Source: Haloarcula amylolytica JCM 13557 (GTDB lineage: Archaea; Halobacteriota; Halobacteria; Halobacteriales; Haloarculaceae). Taken from it: 64,000 nt of DNA. Shown one piece after another: positions 60,649 through 64,000 of this stretch. Location of the stretch: positions 59,590 through 123,589 of the forward strand of contig NZ_AOLW01000018.1 in the NCBI RefSeq assembly GCF_000336615.1, read 5' to 3'. A program made the position numbers and the translations under genes. The notes under the pieces were generated by a model. It was not told the DNA's origin. It searched no databases and was given only the letters and a program-made list of their open reading frames with translations. Position 1 is the first letter of the stretch, and each line of letters begins with the position of its first letter.

Positions 60649-60703
60649 ATCGCACCGTTTCCGACCGGACAACCGAACCCACAGCGACACCACACACTCA
60701 GCA

Positions 60704-61624
60704 ATGACAGCTATCGACTTCCGCGGCGTGTTCCCGGCGATGTGCACGCCGTTCCACCAGGACGGCAGTATCGACTTCGAAACGCTCCAAGAGGACGCCC
60801 AACGGCTCGAATCCGCCGGCGTCGACGGCCTCGTTCCGGTCGGCTCGACCGGCGAATCGGCGACGCTCTCCCACGACGAACACATCGAGGTCGTCGAGGC
60901 GGTCATCGACGCCGTCGACGACGTGCCGGTTATCGCCGGCTCGGGGTCGAACAACACCAAGGAAGCACTGGAGCTGTCCCGGCGCTCCGCCGAGGCCGGC
61001 GCTGACGCCCTGTTGCTCATCTCGCCGTACTACAACAAGCCCGAACAGCAGGGGTTCGTCGACCACTACACGACCCTGGCTGACGCCGTCGACCTGCCAC
61101 AGATCGTCTACAACGTCCCATCGCGGACGGGCCAGAATATCGAGCCGGATACGGCGGTCGAACTCGCATCCCATCCGAATATCCGGGCCTACAAGGCCGC
61201 GAGCGGGGATATGAACCAGATTTCAGAGATCATCGAGCGCACCCGGGACGAGGACTTCGCGGTGCTGTCCGGCGACGACGGCATGACGCTGCCGATGCTG
61301 TCGGTCGGCGGGACCGGCTGTATCTCCGTCTCGGCCAACATCGAGCCGGAGCGCACCTGCGCGATGGTCGGTGCGGCGCTGTCCGGCGACTTCGAGCGCG
61401 CCCGCCAGATTCACCACGAACTCGGCCCGCTGTTCCGCGCGATGTTCGTCGAGACAAACCCCATCCCGGTCAAGGAAGCGATGCGGATTCGGGGCTACGG
61501 CCCGGCACATCTCCGCTCGCCGCTAACCCGCCTGTCCGACGAACACCTCGACCACCTGCGTGACGTGCTCGCGACGCTCGAAACCGAAGACCTCGAAGAC
61601 GAGTACGCGGAGGCCGAGCGATGA
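60704..61624 (+). CDS. dapA: 4-hydroxy-tetrahydrodipicolinate synthase
   Basis: The 306-residue aldolase condenses pyruvate with aspartate semialdehyde, the first step of the DAP branch of lysine synthesis. Motifs are FPAMCTPFHQDGSIDF, VPVGSTGESATLSHDEH, LLISPYYNKPEQQG, YNVPSRTGQNI and the Schiff-base lysine in IRAYKAASGDM. The stop overlaps dapB by 4 bp, so they are co-translated. Confidence 0.96.
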   Translation: MTAIDFRGVFPAMCTPFHQDGSIDFETLQEDAQRLESAGVDGLVPVGSTGESATLSHDEHIEVVEAVIDAVDDVPVIAGSGSNNTKEALELSRRSAEAGADALLLISPYYNKPEQQGFVDHYTTLADAVDLPQIVYNVPSRTGQNIEPDTAVELASHPNIRAYKAASGDMNQISEIIERTRDEDFAVLSGDDGMTLPMLSVGGTGCISVSANIEPERTCAMVGAALSGDFERARQIHHELGPLFRAMFVETNPIPVKEAMRIRGYGPAHLRSPLTRLSDEHLDHLRDVLATLETEDLEDEYAEAER

Positions 61625-62370
61625 CGCGGGTGGCGGTCAACGGCGTCACCGGGCAGATGGGTGGGGCCGTCGTCGAGGCCGCCACCGACAGCGAGGTCGT
61701 GGTCGGCTTTGCGACCAGCGAGACGGACGCGGTCGACGGCGTCCCGATCGTCGACCCCGCCGATGCCGCCGAGGCGCTCCGGGAGTACGACGTGGACGTT
61801 GTCGTCGACTTCGCCGTCCCCGAGGGCGCGCTGACCGTCGCCGAGGCCTGCGTCGAAGCGGGCGTCCCGATGGTCGTCGGAACTACCGGCTTCGACGATG
61901 ACGGGCTGGCCCGACTGCGAAACGCCAGCGATGAGATTCCGCTGCTGAAGGCGACCAACTTCTCGCAGGGGATTCAGGTCCTCCAGCGCCTCGTCAGTGA
62001 GGCGGTCGCCACGCTCGACGACTACGACCTCGAACTCATGGAGACCCACCACAACCGCAAGGTCGACGCGCCGTCGGGGACAGCCAACAGTATCCTCGAC
62101 GTGATCCAAGAGGAGCGCGACGTAGAGCCGGTGTACGGCCGGGAAGGGCACGCACCGCGCGACGACGACGAAATCGGCGTGTTCGCCAGGCGAGCCGGTG
62201 ACATTCGCGGGGAGCACGAACTCGTGCTGGCCGGCAACGACGAAGTCCTCTCGCTGTCGCACCGGGCCGAGGACCGCGGCGTGTTCGCCGCCGGCGCACT
62301 CGATGCGGCGACGTGGCTCGTCGGCCGCGACGCCGGCTGGTACGAGTTCGGCGACGTTGTAGACGCCTGA
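61621..62370 (+). CDS. dapB: 4-hydroxy-tetrahydrodipicolinate reductase
   Basis: The 249-residue NAD(P)H enzyme follows DapA. It shows the Rossmann loop VNGVTGQMGGAVVEAATD, VVGTTGFDDDGLARLRN, ATNFSQGIQVLQRL, the catalytic motif ELMETHHNRKVDAPSGTANS and IGVFARRAGDIRGEHELVLAG. The overlap with dapA (4 bp) and the next genes define the operon. Confidence 0.96.
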   Translation: MTRVAVNGVTGQMGGAVVEAATDSEVVVGFATSETDAVDGVPIVDPADAAEALREYDVDVVVDFAVPEGALTVAEACVEAGVPMVVGTTGFDDDGLARLRNASDEIPLLKATNFSQGIQVLQRLVSEAVATLDDYDLELMETHHNRKVDAPSGTANSILDVIQEERDVEPVYGREGHAPRDDDEIGVFARRAGDIRGEHELVLAGNDEVLSLSHRAEDRGVFAAGALDAATWLVGRDAGWYEFGDVVDA

Positions 62371-62433
62371 GCGAGAACGGGAGGGAAACACGGGACGGTT
62401 TTCAGTGGTCTACTCGCGGCAATTGATTGCGGT

Positions 62434-62521
62434 TCTATAGTAACAATTGAAACGATTTACACACTGATCGCACTGCCGTCGTGCGATCAGGTGTGCATTG
62501 ATTTTCAATGGCTACTATAGA
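62434..62521. mobile_element. MITE-like 88-bp inverted-repeat element in the dap operon
   Basis: The ends TCTATAGTA (62434-62442) and TACTATAGA (62513-62521) are perfect inverted repeats. Similarity extends inward (CAATTGAAA with TTTTCAATG). A second inner stem pairs ACACTGATCGCAC with GTGCGATCAGGTGT over a 7-nt loop, with one bulge. No coding capacity is present. It looks like a small MITE or the paired ends of an IS; no clear target duplication is seen. Confidence 0.65.
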
Positions 62522-62620
62522 CGGATCGGTGAGCGGCTCCCATATCGACACCCGGTGTTCGGAAAATATGAATATGTGATAATACACACTCGAATACCTC
62601 TCTCAATACCACGGTCAGCC

Positions 62621-62626
62621 TTATAT
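62621..62626 (+). promoter_or_regulatory. TATA box for the dap zinc-finger gene
   Basis: TTATAT at 62621-62626, about 27 nt before the ATG at 62650. Confidence 0.6.
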
Positions 62627-62649
62627 GCCGGAGTTGCCGCGTATCGTGT

Positions 62650-62781
62650 ATGGCTACGAACCAGCGCGTACAACTACCAGCGACCGATTGCCCGCGATGT
62701 TCCAGCGAATTCGAAGCGACGGCACCGCGCATCAGTATGTGCCGGGAATGCGGGTACATCCCCGGCCGCGGGTCCGACTGA
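62650..62781 (+). CDS. 43-residue Cys-knuckle zinc-finger microprotein
   Basis: The ORF encodes MATNQRVQLPATDCPRCSS, later ISMCRECGYIPGRGSD. Two Cys-x2-Cys knuckles (CPRC at about 14-17, CREC at about 31-34) form a single treble-clef/rubredoxin-type zinc site of the CPxCG class. The TATA-like box 27 nt upstream, centred in the right place for a leaderless start, makes it likely to be real. It lies inside the lysine operon between dapB and dapD, on its own promoter. Its role is unknown. Confidence 0.75.
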   Translation: MATNQRVQLPATDCPRCSSEFEATAPRISMCRECGYIPGRGSD

Positions 62782-62867
62782 GAGAACGACAGACGGAAAA
62801 TGCGGCGTGGTAACACACCCATCCCGAAACCCCGATAGGTAAGCCCCCGGCGTCGCAACCGGGTGGT

Positions 62868-63698
62868 ATGAGCCTCGAAGCCGATATCGACGACCTCTGG
62901 CAACGGAAACAGGACGGGCTGACGGCCGCCGAAGCGACCGACGACCACCTCGCCGTACTCGATGAATTCCTCGCGGCGCTGGAAGCGGGGGAGGTCCGCG
63001 CCGCGGAGCAGTCCGGCGGCGAGTGGGAGGCGAACGCCTGGGTCAAGCAGGGCATTCTACTGAACTTCGGCCTGCGCGAAACCGTCGCCCGCGAGTACGG
63101 CGGCGTCGACTACCACGATGTACTCCCACTCCGGGAGACCGAGGACCTCGGCGAGCGCGGGACCCGCAACACGCCGGACGGCACGACCATCCGCCGCGGC
63201 GCGTACCTCGGCGAGGACTGCATCATGATGTCGCCATCCTTCGTCAACGTCGGGGCGTACGTCGGCGACGGCACGCTCGTCGACTCCTGTGACACCGTCG
63301 GCTCCTGTGCGCAAATCGGCGAGAACGTCAAACTCGGCGCGAACACGCTCATCGGCGGCGTCCTCGAACCGGTCGAGAACGCGCCGGTCATCGTCGAGGA
63401 CGAGGTGTCGCTGGGCGCTGGCTGTCGCGTCACCAGCGGCTTCGTCGTCGGCGAAGGCTCGATTGTGGGTGAGAACACGCTCCTGACGCCGCGGATTCCC
63501 GTCTACGACCTCGTCGAGGACGAGGTACTGTACGGCGAACTGCCGCCGGAACGGCGCGCGTTCCAGCGCTTCGTCGACTCTTCGGTCGGCGAGAACGATC
63601 TGATTCCCGGCGGAGCGTACAAGCCCGCTGTGGTGGCAACTGATGTCGAGCAGGAGACGCTGGAAGCGACGGAGAGAGAAGACGCGCTTCGGGAGTAG
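62868..63698 (+). CDS. dapD: Tetrahydrodipicolinate N-succinyltransferase
   Basis: The 276-residue left-handed beta-helix acyltransferase makes N-succinyl-2-amino-6-ketopimelate. It starts MSLEADIDDLWQRKQDGLTA. The hexapeptide repeat region includes MMSPSFVNVGAYVGDGTLVD, GENVKLGANTLIGGVLEPVE and VTSGFVVGEGSIVGENTLLT. It is the third DAP enzyme, 497 bp after dapB, and probably the next in the succinylase route. Confidence 0.95.
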   Translation: MSLEADIDDLWQRKQDGLTAAEATDDHLAVLDEFLAALEAGEVRAAEQSGGEWEANAWVKQGILLNFGLRETVAREYGGVDYHDVLPLRETEDLGERGTRNTPDGTTIRRGAYLGEDCIMMSPSFVNVGAYVGDGTLVDSCDTVGSCAQIGENVKLGANTLIGGVLEPVENAPVIVEDEVSLGAGCRVTSGFVVGEGSIVGENTLLTPRIPVYDLVEDEVLYGELPPERRAFQRFVDSSVGENDLIPGGAYKPAVVATDVEQETLEATEREDALRE

Positions 63699-63911
63699 CG
63701 AGGAAGCGACCGTAGGGAGCTTCCTCGACGGAACGGCGACCAGCGGGAGCCGTGGAGCAGCGAGGGCGGCACGAAGTGCGGTCCGCGGTAAAGCGAGCGG
63801 AGCGGGACCGAAGGGCCTGCAGGCAATCGGGCGGTATCACCGCCCGACGACAATGCGCGAAGCGAACAGTGAGCAGCGAGAAGTGACCGCAGGGAGCACT
63901 CTCGGTATCAT
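63699..63911. other. Hairpin-rich gap after dapD
   Basis: No supported gene. Perfect inverted repeats: GAGGAAGC with GCTTCCTC (63700-63707, 63719-63726) and CGGGCGGT with ACCGCCCG around a 3-nt loop (63828-63846). GAGCGGAGCG and GCGAAGCGAAC words match the family at 12517 and 22348. Confidence 0.55.
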
Positions 63912-64000
63912 CTCGTCCGGCGGGCAGTGGAGGGTGCTTTGAGTACGCTCGTCCGGCGGGCAGTGGAGGGTGCTTTGAGTACGCTCGTCCGGCGGGCAGT
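63912..64000 (+). repeat. 36-bp tandem direct repeat, cut by the window edge
   Basis: The 36-bp unit starts at 63912, 63948 and 63984; the two complete units are identical and the third is cut at 64000. A plus frame open from 63873 reads it as a 12-residue repeat LVRRAVEGALST without a stop. It may be the duplicated start of the next dap-operon gene or a slippage repeat. It is not a CRISPR: there are no spacers. Confidence 0.85.

Larger units (their letters stand above)
60193..60703. other. Long leader region upstream of dapA
   Basis: About 510 bp. The left part is AT-rich, with no gene. The right part contains a 27-codon ORF (60489-60572) and a hairpin (60628-60648). No TATA-like box is visible close to the dapA ATG, so the transcript probably starts far upstream, near 60480. 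Confidence 0.55.

Noticed and set aside
63912..64000. CRISPR array
   Set aside because: The 36-bp period is repeat immediately after repeat with no spacers, and no cas genes are present in the window.

Overview
The window comes from a haloarchaeon, most likely Haloarcula or a close relative. It is GC-rich apart from a few AT-rich gaps, and its proteins are strongly acidic. It encodes archaeal information-processing proteins (aEF1B, L21e, Rpb4/RpoF, TFS, NAC, archaeal KsgA and HemK2-type methyltransferases), dodecin and several Tat lipoproteins. Many genes have a TATA-like box centred about 27 nt before the start codon, the usual layout for leaderless haloarchaeal transcripts. I found no rRNA, tRNA, CRISPR array or intact insertion sequence. 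The genus is an inference from memory of protein families, not from a search.

Layout. 1-7.4 kb: PAC2 protein (cut by the window edge), two MscS-type proteins, UspA, a 5'-nucleotidase-like phosphatase, small conserved proteins, three membrane proteins and dodecin. 7.4-16.6 kb: IscA-like protein, hisD, YchF, a Gfo/Idh/MocA oxidoreductase with a strange duplicated 5' end, CBS and AIM24-like proteins, a sugar isomerase/epimerase and a hydroxyacyl-CoA-dehydrogenase-like protein. 16.7-22.3 kb: a conserved archaeal information-processing run (zinc-ribbon microprotein, aEF1B, L21e, RpoF, DUF655, KsgA, HemK2), then the two halves of the cobalamin-independent methionine synthase system. 22.3-23 kb: gene-free and partly AT-rich. 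23-36 kb: regulator, MacB-like ABC exporter with CARDB-type partner, PfkB kinase, phosphotransferase, histidine kinase, pterin/folate genes folP and mptE, HAD hydrolase, F420-dependent oxidoreductase and trehalose-6-phosphate synthase. 36-50.5 kb: lipoprotein, bactofilin-like protein, then a catabolic region holding a DgcA/DgcN-like pair, HTH-10 and IclR regulators, an NhaC antiporter, ornithine-cyclodeaminase-like, nucleoside hydrolase, M24-like, GH13 alpha-glucosidase and creatininase-family proteins. 50.5-60.2 kb: small proteins, TFS, TrmI-NAC, AEC transporter, lipoproteins, PUA and NYN proteins. 60.4-64 kb: the start of a diaminopimelate/lysine operon (dapA, dapB, dapD) with a 43-aa zinc-finger gene and a MITE-like element inside it.

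The most unusual things are not the large genes. (1) An 80-bp, exactly centred palindromic element occurs twice (480-559 and 46516-46595), with a probable shortened relative at 18640-18677; two of the three end in a TATA-like box facing the next gene. (2) The first 12 codons of the Gfo/Idh/MocA gene are repeated 206 bp upstream with only synonymous changes, next to a promoter. They now form a 69-codon leader ORF that ends in an ATGA overlap with the real gene, which has its own strong Shine-Dalgarno site. (3) The F420 oxidoreductase has the same architecture (leaderless mini-ORF, ATGA overlap, Shine-Dalgarno-led main gene), and otsA and dapA also have candidate leader ORFs. (4) Several hairpin or operator-like inverted repeats sit at promoters, and a 36-bp in-frame tandem repeat runs off the right edge.
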